Assembly: GCF_037975245.1 (NCBI RefSeq)
Contig: NC_092571.1
Span: 7,670,501-7,730,500, forward strand
Source of the DNA: Apostichopus japonicus
Lineage: Eukaryota > Echinodermata > Holothuroidea > Aspidochirotida > Stichopodidae
Length of the DNA: 60,000 nucleotides
Reading direction: 5' to 3'
In this document: positions 25,701 through 32,360 of the stretch, one piece after another
Position numbering within the stretch: the stretch's first letter is position 1
Layout: each line of letters starts with the position of its first letter
Notes under the pieces: model-generated
Told to the model about the DNA's origin: nothing
The model's input: only the letters and a program-made list of their open reading frames with translations
The model's database searches: none
Translations under genes and position numbers: made by a program

Positions 25701-28700
25701 ACCATCGGTTGGCGCGCAGCGTACAAGAAAATTTCTTATTTTGATACCCCCAGATCACCGGAAACGGCACTTCTCGGGCTTGAAATGACCAACCAGATGT
25801 ACACTTTTTGCCTGAGAACCAAGTATTTCCTAATAGTTTTTTTTTCCATCCATAACCTTTTTGAAGATTGTCAACCCGGCACACATCATGTTCGACCTGA
25901 TCGCATCTCCTGTGTGTCTTTGCTTTTGTAGGTGATTCTACGTCGCGGCCCACAATACCCGTCAGCCCCACTTTTCAAGGTTTTAAGCCCCATATTTGTT
26001 CAGAATTTGAAAATTCACATTTCTCATGAATAAACTCACTTGAAAACATACCCATAATGTTGTACAAAATTTCATCTATGGACAACCAATATAGAAAAAC
26101 TTCCTTCAACCCCTAACAGACCGGTCAAAATTGCACGAGTAGAGGGAAGTGTGATGTAGAATGCTGGTCAGAAATTTTCGAAAATTCAGACACAGTTAAT
26201 TTATTGGTGTACAAATATTAAAACCTGTTCTAACGGCTATTATAAAACTTGGTTGAAGGAAATGAAAAAATAGCAGATATTTCCGAAAGCGAACACTACA
26301 CACATAGGCGTAGGAGGCGCGGCGGCAGTGGCGGAGCTAGGGGTATTGGTCAGGAGTGGCGAGAATGGTCTGAAGGGGCGCTTTCGACACTATCTAAGCG
26401 GAGCGCCACCACTGGTTGGCGCGTAGCGCACAGAAAAATTTTGAGTAAAGATACTCCCTAGATCGCCGGAAATGACCCTTTCCGGGCCTGGCTAATTTGC
26501 ATATAAACGAAGAATAAATAGGTGTCATCTCCAAATTACACCAACAAAATGTGACAAATGTCAATAAGTAGATGAGAGCGCAATGAAAAAGTCAATAATC
26601 TAGAATAAGTAAAAAGTGGTAAAGGCTGAAAAACGCGCCAGCAGTCCATTTGAGTCCGTCGGGGGGGGGGGGCATGCGCCCCCTGACCGTATGGACGCTC
26701 CGCCACTGCGCGGCGGGGGTGCAGCCCCATAATTCGCCATTACTAATGTAAAAGAGAGCTTTGACATAATTGGACCTCCATGGTTTTTATACATCTACAT
26801 GAGACATGTCGTTGTTTACATTAGCATCCCGCGGTATACTGCGCAATTTGAACGGACCGCACGGTACATGATGGCATGCGATGTAATAACCGATGCTTGC
26901 TTATATGATATCGACATTGACACGTTGAACGCGCGCTTCGCGCGCGAAAATTTTGGGTTATTTTTTCAGGCAAGTCGGACAGTTTTGAGGATTTTCATCC
27001 TGGAACGCCATTTTCATGCTCACTGATATGATGTGATATCTGCTGTTTGCGTTACAAATTCGAACAGGCGCGTAGCGAGGAATTTGCCAAGGGAGGGGCG
27101 AAGCCTGTAGGCAAATTATCTCAGCGTAGCGCCACCATAGGTTGGCGCGAAGCGTACAAGAAAATTTTGGCCGAAAGTGCCTCCCAGATCGTTGGAAATG
27201 GCACTACCCAGGACCATTTGTTAGCGCGAAGCGTACAAGCAAATTTTGGCCGAATGTCTCCCAGATCGCTGGAAATGACACTTCCCAGGCCTTGTAAGTT
27301 GCATCTAAGCACTTTCTATCTTGAAATTACTTAGCGATATCATTTAAAACAATGCTGAATGGGGGGGGCGGGCGAAAATCGTCATGGTCCCTGACGACAC
27401 GGTCGAGTTCGAGACCAGCCACAGTTGGTTTCATAGCACAATTCTACACACGCGTTTTGATAGACCATATATAGTATATATATAGATCATTAGTGAGAGA
27501 GGAAAATGGAAACGTCAAAAAATTGAGTTGTCGGTGAAAGGGGTAGGGTGAGTTACACTTTTACGAAATCATTGATCCGTCACTGGCTACCCTTCAGCGC
27601 TGTAATGATGTCACTGTTCCTCTTTCTCTTCCCGGTGTCTTTTTCTTTTACTCCCTCCTTTTCTCCTTCTTCTCTCCTTCTTCTTTTTCTTTTCTCTTCC
27701 TTCCTCTCCTCCTCTTCTTTTTCCCCTCTTTTTTTCCTTTTTTCTTCTCTTTTTTTTCTCTCCTCTTTTTCTTACCCGGGGGGCGCGCGCCCCCAACGCC
27801 CCCCCCCTGGATACGCACCTGCTAAGTTAGGCCTAGCAGTTCGATTGCAAGATATTTTTAAATCTAATTTAAGACACAATATAATATAAAATACAAAACT
27901 GCTAACACTGCCTATAGCGGCTTATGTCAAAGCGCTTTCGTTACCACCGCTATCCCTACCACTGCAACCCCTTCCCTCCTCCCCACCCACTCCTTCTCCA
28001 CCCTTCCTCCCTACACCTCTCCCCCCCCACCCACCCACCCACCTACCCTTCCGAAAGTCCGGTCTTGTTTACATATTACGACTTTTTTCCGTTTATTTTA
28101 GACTTCCTGTCATTGCCATAGACAAATATTGCCCACTCACTGGATCCGGTACACAACGAAGGAACAAATATACATACGATCTTGAGTTATCAAAAGGAAC
28201 GTGTATATATACGATTCTGTTGATCTTATGAACTTAATCATAACTATAATTTTTATTTGTTTCTTGATCAAGGGTCAAAATTCAAGAAACGTGTAATGGG
28301 ATTGTAAACAAGGCCGCCATATAAAGTACAAGTGCCTGAGAATCTTTAATATATAACCTACGTTGCTAGGTTTCCCTTTGGTCAACCTTTTCTTTCATAA
28401 TTGATGATTAATGAATCAATATTATTATTGATTATCGCTTGACCAACACTTAGAAATATTCTTGTTTTTTTCTCACGAAGTGAAGTTCAATGATTGTGTG
28501 AGTGGTGAACAAATTTGATTCGAGTTTCAAAGTTTCGTCACCCAAATAATGTATCTCCGAACTTGCATGGTAAAATTATATTGGATTACTAAGGATTTTA
28601 CTATCTTTAACAATAATAGTCACCATGCATGACAAAAACAACAGGATATTGATCAAATTCAACGCGAAAAGCTATTTGAAATGAATAACAAATAATTACA

Positions 28701-30832
28701 AATAATAACTCTGTTGATTTCTTGCACACCGTTGAAGCCCAACTGCTGTTAGTGCAGGTTGTATATTATAATGGTCGTTTTTCATTTTGTTGTAAATGAA
28801 CATTTAAAGCGGCTGGGGTTGTAAGTCTATCTTGACGGACCATTATTCATCCTTTGATGAGCAACGTAAAAACTCAACAGAAAAACATGAAACCTTTTAT
28901 TGATGCCATTTTTTTTGTATGAAGTTAAGAACTGAATTAAAACAATAAATTAACATTAATATCTAAATTTTTACTTAGAAGTTGACGGCATGATCGGCTT
29001 AGACGGTATGTATCTTCAAGTTTGCTCGAAAGTATGATGAAAAAAATTGTTACAGTTATTTTACATTTTAACTGCATGCCACGATATCACAGAGGCATTT
29101 TTACCTCGCTGCTTGAGATATTTTTATTAACACTATACGCCATGAATGATAATAGCTTGAAAGGTCAGAAAAACCACAGGAAAATACTTCATATCAGAAA
29201 AGCAACAGTAAATAATCTTTTTCGATATGTTATGAGCATTTCTCTATTTTTGTGTGGCTCGGATGTCAGAGTACAGAAATATGAAGAAGTACATGTAAGG
29301 GTGAAATTGTAGCAATTTTAGAACCGGAATTTCGGCATTCCAAGAGCAGCGTTTCATAAACAGGTAAATAAACTTGTTTACAAGTGACAAAAACAGTTTC
29401 ATGATACGGAAATTGAAAGTGCCATAAATGACCAACGTGTCTGTCTAGTGGGGGCAAGGGGGAAGCAAATGAGAACTTCTAAAGGATTTAGGGACGATAA
29501 TTAGATAGTTCGCATATATCAGACATTTTGTTAAAAAATAATTTCAAAATCGAAACAGCATTCAATCGTCACTTGTAGTTTTTCTTCTTGTCATATCAAT
29601 ATAAGTAATCTACCTACATTATAAAGTCTCAAAACAGACTCCGTCGGCTTTGCATAAATTCGGGAAATTCAAGAAAATTCTGGAAACATGAAGAAAGAAT
29701 GACAGAGTTTCTTTCTTTCAATAAAAGTGAAGTTATAGGCCTATGTAATAATATTTCCTACACAGTTCTCAACCAGCCTGACAAGAGAGAACTGTAGAGA
29801 ACTATTTTTTGTTATGGTTTTGTGTGAACATTAGTGATCAAAGAGAGAATAGGTAGCTGGTAGTGGTGCAGGGACAGGGTGGGTGGGTTGGGGTGCGTGC
29901 GGAGTGGTTCAACCGAGTTAACAACATGCCATGCACTTTCGCACTTTCTTCGATAACTTTATAATTCTGTGAACAGGATATTTGATTCAAGTTGTTATTT
30001 GGTATTTTGGCTAAATATGGCAAGACGTACATTTCAACTTAACGTATCCTTGTTTACCGGCCATGATCTGAGTCAGTCTTACCGTTTCTAGACATTCAAA
30101 CTAGGGGATGTATAGGGAGGGGAGGTGGAGGAGGTATACTAATGTACTCTACGAGATCGATAGTAAGTATATGTTTAATGGTTCAATTGAAACAAATAGT
30201 CCCCTGCCAGGACATTTTCCATGTCAGTATTATTCTCACGATACATGTGTTAGCAAACTCACAGAACATGCTTGTCAACTTCTTTGATCTCTTCTCCATT
30301 ATAATGCACTGTATTCCAAAGGAAGCCTTCAAATTGATCAAATTGAAGTGAGAGTGTGCAGTCCCTTCCCTCTTTCCCACCCCACGAAGTACCGTAGTTA
30401 TTAGCGCAACTGCGGGCCTAAATTATAGTCTAAATATGCCTCCAAATGTATACCATTTGACATCGATACAATTTCAATGTTTTCAGGAGGGTAGCCAGAC
30501 CCCTTCTTCTTCTACGACCGTCGGTTTCACGGCCGTAACATTCCACCCCGCCGTCATTAAAGCTTGGATGAGTCTCTGAGTTGACAGTTGATAGAAAAAG
30601 TATACCACCGAGCTGGCACAGAATGAATCCCTACTATATTAACCGCCTGGTCCGTAAACAGATCGATATAGTCATATCAGACATAATCAAGATTTAAAAC
30701 TTCGGATATCTAGCCTCGACTCAAACAAAATTATATAGATTTACCTAATTTTGGCGCCTCTTCCGCTATCATGCACAAGGTAAGGTATTGCCACACGATG
30801 CCGAGTAGGACTACTCTCCTGTACGCTGCCAT
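1552..30832 (-). CDS. Gene A: Calx-beta repeat single-pass membrane protein, 12 exons
   Basis: The spliced model is 88+156+231+123+246+105+249+111+276+171+234+182 nt, about 723 residues, open throughout, with every intron in phase 1. It reads as a signal peptide (residues 1-23 or so), five tandem Calx-beta-like units (about 30-158, 159-281, 282-399, 400-528, 529-663), a transmembrane helix (about 685-717) and a very short KKKK tail. Each unit is one short exon (N-terminal strands) plus one long exon with the family hallmarks: an acidic DD or DDD turn, E-x-x-E before the F/V-x-L strand, and a terminal I-x-I-E-D-D strand. Calx-beta domains are Ca2+-binding or adhesive beta-sandwiches known from Na/Ca exchangers, integrin beta4 and FREM proteins. 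A cell-surface adhesive or matrix role is inferred. There is no exchanger or CSPG domain, so this is not NCX or FREM itself. Units 1 and 5 are divergent. Confidence 0.8.
1899..2335. repeat. Degenerate GATGGTGTGAC-type tandem repeat
   Basis: Many imperfect copies of a 12-15 nt unit around ATGATGGTGTGAC/GGTGCGACTATGA run through gene A intron 11. Copies are too diverged to give a precise period or copy number by eye. Confidence 0.5.
2396..2629 (-). CDS. Gene A exon 11: C-terminal half of unit 5 (divergent)
   Basis: Acceptor TTTTTCCAG|, donor |GTAATT, 234 nt, phase 1 to 1. Beta-rich, with LTYGDDFTISDKKLVF and FRAIQDMEDENVESTLVTIA. The DMEDENVE turn corresponds to the DDDxxE turn of the better units. 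The final IEDDD strand is replaced by NAILVNVMDGN. Confidence 0.75.
2835..7443. mobile_element. Putative large DNA element with TTAGTCGG subterminal repeats
   Basis: The left 370 bases (2846-3205) contain sixteen TTAGTC/GACTAA hexamers plus five GACTAG variants. The right end (about 7185-7430) contains ten plus two. The roughly 4 kb between them has almost none. The outer ends read GGTTCAC and GTGAACC, a 7-bp inverted match. Clustered subterminal repeats in both orientations are known from transposase-binding ends of several DNA transposon groups. No transposase frame and no convincing target-site duplication was found, so this would be a non-autonomous or decayed copy. It fills most of gene A intron 10. 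Confidence 0.5.
3838..5215. repeat. 1.4 kb foldback (inverted repeat with about 580-bp arms)
   Basis: Bases about 3838-4415 are nearly the reverse complement of about 4630-5215: the GAGGGTTTGGTTAGCTGGGA end, the AAACCGACTGTGGTGG block and the GGTACCCCTGCCAGT blocks all recur inverted. The arms contain an internal tandem unit of about 140 bp (GATGGGCATT..CCAGTAATTT..GGTGGGGTACCCC), and extra copies fill the 215-base loop. Transcribed in gene A intron 10, it would fold into long double-stranded RNA. Reading frames inside it are repeat artefacts. Confidence 0.85.
8560..8730 (-). CDS. Gene A exon 10: linker plus N-terminal half of unit 5
   Basis: Acceptor TCAATATAG|, donor T|GTAAGT, 171 nt, phase 1 to 1. 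It begins with a Cys-containing linker (ACSCSG), then a Pro/Thr-rich spacer (DEPTTEPGPQP), then MFYFELDEFTIYEGECSYYD, which resembles a Calx-beta N-half. Confidence 0.75.
9128..9421. mobile_element. Candidate MITE with CAGAGGCGT ends
   Basis: CAGAGGCGT at 9128 and ACGCCTCTG ending at 9421 form a 9-bp perfect inverted pair, 294 bp apart. The left end also matches a minus-strand repeat at about 1150-1195. No target duplication is evident. Its CAG-GGCG terminus resembles the other MITEs in this window. Confidence 0.4.
9515..9632. repeat. 14-bp tandem repeat (TACTAGGCTGTACA)
   Basis: Eight to nine copies of CATACTAGGCTGTA with C/T, A/T and G/A variants lie immediately downstream of exon 9 in gene A intron 9. 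Confidence 0.85.
9658..9933 (-). CDS. Gene A exon 9: C-terminal half of Calx-beta-like unit 4
   Basis: Acceptor CTCGTTTAG|, donor G|GTGAGT, 276 nt, phase 1 to 1. It carries EYRDYTAFFN, then EYVIEIHIIDDCDVEDREEV and a terminal strand VTIIIEDDD, a typical long half. A second TTAG 5 nt downstream of the chosen acceptor would break the frame. Confidence 0.82.
10653..10763 (-). CDS. Gene A exon 8: N-terminal half of Calx-beta-like unit 4
   Basis: Acceptor ACTCACAG|, donor T|GTAAGT, 111 nt, phase 1 to 1. The segment FSFVNSTIVASESSGTLNIH has the F-x-x-x-x-x-V-x-E-S-x-G-x-L pattern of Calx-beta N-halves. Confidence 0.78.
11957..12362. mobile_element. Foldback MITE abutting a gene A splice donor
   Basis: Bases 11957-12025 pair with about 12075-12140 around a central stem CCATTCAAC...GTTGAATGG. 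The outer ends GCGTTATTACACAA and (inverted) GCGTTTTATACAAC also match loosely. The right end lies 10 bases from the exon 7 donor. No target duplication was seen. Confidence 0.55.
12373..12621 (-). CDS. Gene A exon 7: C-terminal half of Calx-beta-like unit 3
   Basis: Acceptor TGACTCAG|, donor A|GTTAGT, 249 nt, phase 1 to 1. Highly typical: SATPGEDYVPFHG, then PAGENTTTITVSLIDDDLAE, NEERISFVV, and terminal GHITIEDDE. The GEDY and DDDLAENEE motifs are the expected Ca2+-site and turn residues. A foldback repeat begins 10 bases into the downstream intron. Confidence 0.85.
13249..13353 (-). CDS. Gene A exon 6: N-terminal half of Calx-beta-like unit 3
   Basis: Acceptor TTTTTTCAG|, donor A|GTAAGT, 105 nt, phase 1 to 1. 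The segment FSESAGTVEITIETNI matches the first two strands of Calx-beta domains (F-S-E-x-x-G-x-V-x-I-x-I). Confidence 0.78.
13933..14178 (-). CDS. Gene A exon 5: C-terminal half of Calx-beta-like unit 2
   Basis: Acceptor TTTTGTAG|, donor |GTTAGT, 246 nt, phase 1 to 1. A classic long half: strand SLKIYIKDDKLFEGTEYFYL, the E-G-x-E turn, and a final strand SIEFRIEDDE. This is one of the three clearest Calx-beta signatures. Confidence 0.82.
14846..14968 (-). CDS. Gene A exon 4: N-terminal half of Calx-beta-like unit 2
   Basis: Acceptor TATATACAG|, donor C|GTAAGT, 123 nt, phase 1 to 1. The product contains VNVSFSYDTAYGYEG and a two-cysteine loop (ACSNPEYC) not usual in the domain. It ends in NEPVML. 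Confidence 0.75.
16370..16766 (-). repeat. Tandem repeat, period about 180-186, with exon-like sequence
   Basis: Copies begin near 16375, 16554 and 16740 (AAACGGC..). Each includes a T-rich tract, AATGTAAGTAAATAATATG, and a segment that translates on the minus strand as AVYDLNDDQYCRTDS. It starts immediately 3' of gene A exon 3 and looks like a local duplication reaching the exon's distal edge. Confidence 0.65.
16767..16997 (-). CDS. Gene A exon 3: C-terminal half of Calx-beta-like unit 1
   Basis: Acceptor CTTAACAG|, donor |GTAAGC, 231 nt, phase 1 to 1. The pattern EYITIEAGDDNFTTYLRF, then SIYTIGLKS, then TATVLTVQ fits the long half of the domain, but the usual acidic DDD turn is missing. 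The frame also stays open past the donor into an exon-like intronic repeat, so a longer isoform is possible. Confidence 0.7.
17827..17982 (-). CDS. Gene A exon 2: N-terminal half of Calx-beta-like unit 1
   Basis: Bounded by CTCAACAG| and |GTGAGT, 156 nt, phase 1 to 1. Encodes a strand-rich segment (YMDQAYITVKD, then VPIRINQSD) resembling the first strands of a Calx-beta fold. It has NTTT and NQS N-glycosylation sequons. Confidence 0.75.
19025..19175. repeat. About 30-bp tandem repeat (GGGGGACCCGAACTAGGGCA)
   Basis: Four to five copies of a unit reading GGGGACCCGAACTAGGGCAA then AATGGACA, with the last copies degenerate. A minus-strand reading frame through it is an artefact of the repeat. 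Confidence 0.85.
19577..20308 (+). pseudogene. Decayed Cys/His 'HPSQ'-motif protein gene
   Basis: Two overlapping plus-strand frames (about 19665-20024 and 19967-20308) look like parts of one protein split by a frameshift near 19967-20024. The first contains CYGCDIDHPSQTHHPC, an evenly spaced Cys/His cluster suggesting zinc binding, in a helical context. The second is a helical basic segment (DARTKYGSDIVREAVRNHAI, then RLRLIVLKALVGAW). Composition differs from the surrounding AT-rich DNA. I have a general impression that similar HPSQ-type proteins occur in virus-like or transposable elements of marine invertebrates, but I cannot name the family. It is antisense inside gene A intron 1 and is probably an insertion. 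Function unknown. Confidence 0.5.
20514..20521 (+). promoter_or_regulatory. TATA box of the inserted cassette
   Basis: TATAAAAG in a GC-rich setting, followed about 30 bases later by TTCATTCC, an initiator-like site. It lies between the HPSQ-motif pseudogene and the zinc-finger fragment and looks like a compact viral or transposon-type core promoter. Confidence 0.5.
20671..20769 (+). CDS. Small ORF downstream of the TATA box, unrecognised
   Basis: An ATG about 150 bases after the TATA box opens a 32-codon frame (begins MDSAWTSLKDTEAKTVFELA) ending TGA. It may be the first part of a broken gene. No family recognised. Confidence 0.25.
   Translation: MDSAWTSLKDTEAKTVFELATKQKRMMMWFMW
20951..21372 (+). 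pseudogene. C2H2 zinc-finger fragment plus acidic ORF (broken)
   Basis: ATG at 20951 starts FRCKICDKGFNRHFNLRRH, the first 19 residues of a classic C2H2 finger (C-x2-C-x12-H). The second histidine region is lost to an indel after RRH, and the frame soon stops at TAA (21052-21054). From 21049 another frame gives a Ser/Asp/Glu-rich chain (runs such as SEEDDDLVDTEG and SEDDDGDDHDD) that drifts into a GT/GGTG microsatellite. One finger plus an acidic tail, behind a TATA promoter, suggests a regulatory protein of an inserted element, now inactive. Confidence 0.5.
21756..22064. mobile_element. hAT-like MITE, CAGGCGCGTAGCCAAGG ends
   Basis: 309 bp with inverted ends CAGGCGCGTAGCCAAGG and CCTGGCTACGCGCCTG. 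Flanking octamers ATTAGAAG (21748-21755) and ACTAGAAG (22065-22072) match at 7 of 8, fitting an 8-bp hAT target duplication. The interior (CGCTACGC, CCAGCGATCTGGGAGG) recurs in other copies at about 25680, 26395 and 27120. Confidence 0.75.
24064..24396. mobile_element. MITE with CAGGGGCGTCGGA ends
   Basis: 333 bp. CAGGGGCGTCGGAGC at the left is matched by GCTTCCGACGCCCCTG at the right (13 bp perfect). TAAGC flanks both sides, but a clean 8-bp duplication is not visible. The interior shares CGCTACGCGCCAACC with the 21756 element. Confidence 0.65.
24806..24939. repeat. Hairpin: about 51-bp inverted arms
   Basis: ACAAATTAATTTACTACCAA..GACTTGACG..ACCTTGTCATTTATTTGAC is mirrored by GTCAAATAAATGACAAGGT..CGTCAAGTC..AATTAATTTGT with few mismatches. 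The short centre has a further small inverted match (GACTTAA / TTAAGTC). Confidence 0.8.
26326..26708. mobile_element. hAT-like MITE, CAGTGGCGGAGC ends
   Basis: 383 bp with perfect 12-bp inverted ends CAGTGGCGGAGC / GCTCCGCCACTG. CGCGGCGG occurs immediately on both sides (8-bp target duplication). A second copy interrupted by another element is at 57287-58222. Confidence 0.85.
27617..27772. repeat. Polypyrimidine tract
   Basis: About 150 bases almost exclusively C and T on the plus strand (purine-only on the minus strand), then a GC-rich palindrome-like run. Reading frames in it (Ser/Phe/Leu-rich or Lys/Arg-rich) are composition artefacts. Confidence 0.8.
30745..30832 (-). CDS. Gene A exon 1: start codon and signal peptide
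   Basis: ATG at 30832. The product begins MAAYRRVVLLGIVWQYLTLC, a basic n-region followed by a hydrophobic core, a good secretory signal. The exon ends AATTAG|GTAAAT, phase 1. It is 88 nt and is separated from exon 2 by a 12.8 kb intron. No other exon with this splice phase and a signal sequence was seen upstream. Confidence 0.75.
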
Positions 30833-31092
30833 TTTAACTTGTGCGTTTATAGATTGGTTTTGCTGCGTTAAGTACAAATATGACTTATTGACATAAACTG
30901 CATAACATATCGTACAAGTTGAAACATGACCTTTGGTGCCAAAAAATTCCTTCTTGTTTATCGAAGATTTGAATCTCTTTATTCAAAGCAAATATAGCTG
31001 CAGGGATCAAATTTGTTACGTAATAGCACGGACGGATCTTGAAAAGGGACCCAGCGATCCTTTCATCTTAAACCTTCGGTTATCATATAATG

Positions 31093-31461
31093 CAGGGGTT
31101 CCCTTAATGAGGTGCATGAACCCCCAGGAGGTGCGTGAGTCCATCCCAGGGGGTTCTTGAGACGTTTATGAAAGTCAAAACTAGAGTACTTTTTGTTGAA
31201 CTAAAATGTAATATATCATATAATTTAGTAAGGTACAAAAGTCGTAGGCCTACCTGTCGACAAATCCTTTTCGCGTTCCATACGCATATGTTGCCATAGT
31301 AGTACCGTACCGTGCATTTTTCATTACATTATTACACTATGAACTTGTTATGCGTATTATAGTATAATAATGACTCAGATCGTGTCTCGAAAAGTTGGGG
31401 GTTCGTGGACAACTCTGCCATCCACAGGGGTTTCTTGTGGGATAAAGTTAGGTAAACCCTG
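31093..31461. mobile_element. hAT MITE with perfect 8-bp TSD, upstream of gene A
   Basis: 369 bp. Ends CAGGGGTTCCCTTAA and (inverted) CAGGGTTTACCTAAC are typical of hAT MITEs. ATATAATG flanks both sides exactly (31085-31092 and 31462-31469). It lies about 260 bases upstream of the gene A start codon, within its likely promoter or 5' UTR. Confidence 0.85.
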
Positions 31462-32254
31462 ATATAATGAATGTATGAAAATATCATTATCAACGTATAA
31501 AGGTGATGGGCTAAATATGGTTACATGATTATTCAATATGATAGTGGTGATGATTATAGCAATAGTTGCAGACAATGTTGTTGACTACACATATGTGTGT
31601 AACATTGACCTACTGAGTAATTAAATATAAGCAATAACAAGCGTATATATAGAATGTACAGTGTAGCTTGTGTACGTACATGGCATGTACTGCATAAATC
31701 CCTATTGTAATTCTACGCATTTGGCTCTACAACAAGGGAAAGACTTCTCTATTAATAATTGATAATAAGTTATCAGGTCAATATTAGCTGTATTCATAAT
31801 ATCATCTAATCTTAACAAGCTAATTTACTTAACACGGTCTGCATTAACATTTATTTGCAACGAACGTGATAAATATTTTATATTATAGATAATTAAATTT
31901 GTTTATCATGTAATTCAAGGTGCTCATCTCGGTAGACTAGTTCAAACCAGAAAAAAAAAATGATAATGTCCAGATACTACACTGGAAAACTCATCATGTT
32001 GATGCATCAAGGTTTGTGCAAATGTTGCAAAGTATGCCTGCAGGAGGCAAATATTGCATTCTCTCGACCCAGAACAAATTTACATAGTATTCCAGTGACT
32101 GGGTTGTGGAAGCAGGTATGTATACATTATACATGTATACCCATTTATGATGTTGAAAGAAACAGTTATACATGGGTAATTGGGTCCTAATTGACATTTT
32201 AGAAATCCATAAAAAAAAAATCTGAATTAAGGCAGAATAAAAACTTTCAGTCTA

Positions 32255-32360
32255 AATGTGTAAAAGTAAGTTGGCCTGACGTTTCGATCCTAGCAGGATC
32301 TTCTTCAAAGGTCAGATCCTGCTAGGATCGAAACGTCAGGCAAACTTACTTTTACACATT
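32255..32360. repeat. 106-bp near-perfect foldback
   Basis: AATGTGTAAAAGTAAGTT then CCTGACGTTTCGATCCTAGC and AGGATCT are mirrored after a spacer of about 12 bases (TCTTCAAAGGTC). The arms of about 47 bp differ at very few bases. Confidence 0.88.

Larger units (their letters stand above)
25642..27821. mobile_element. Nested MITE cluster with inverted outer ends
   Basis: CAGGCGCGTATCCAGG (25642-25657) is inverted at 27806-27821. The similarity extends outward for 8 more bases (TACCTTAG versus TAACTTAG). Inside lie the 26326-26708 element, a related fragment from 27065 (CAGGCGCGTAGCGAGG) with an internally duplicated AAGCGTACAA..TTTTGGCCGAA block, and a polypyrimidine tract. It could be one 2.2 kb element or two opposed copies. 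Confidence 0.45.
17983..30744. other. Gene A intron 1: 12.8 kb repeat nest
   Basis: No host exon could be supported inside it. It contains a 30-bp tandem repeat, a decayed gene cassette, several MITEs, GAGTCAAG-rich tracts (about 22840-23260 and 24720-25300), a long hairpin and a polypyrimidine tract, described separately. From about 27900 to 30740 I see only C-rich simple sequence and unassigned AT-rich DNA. Confidence 0.6.

Noticed and set aside
26799-27026. 75-codon plus-strand frame
   Set aside because: No family resemblance and it lies among MITE fragments.
27548-27889. Ser/Phe/Leu-rich frame and its Lys/Arg-rich complement
   Set aside because: Composition artefact of the polypyrimidine tract.
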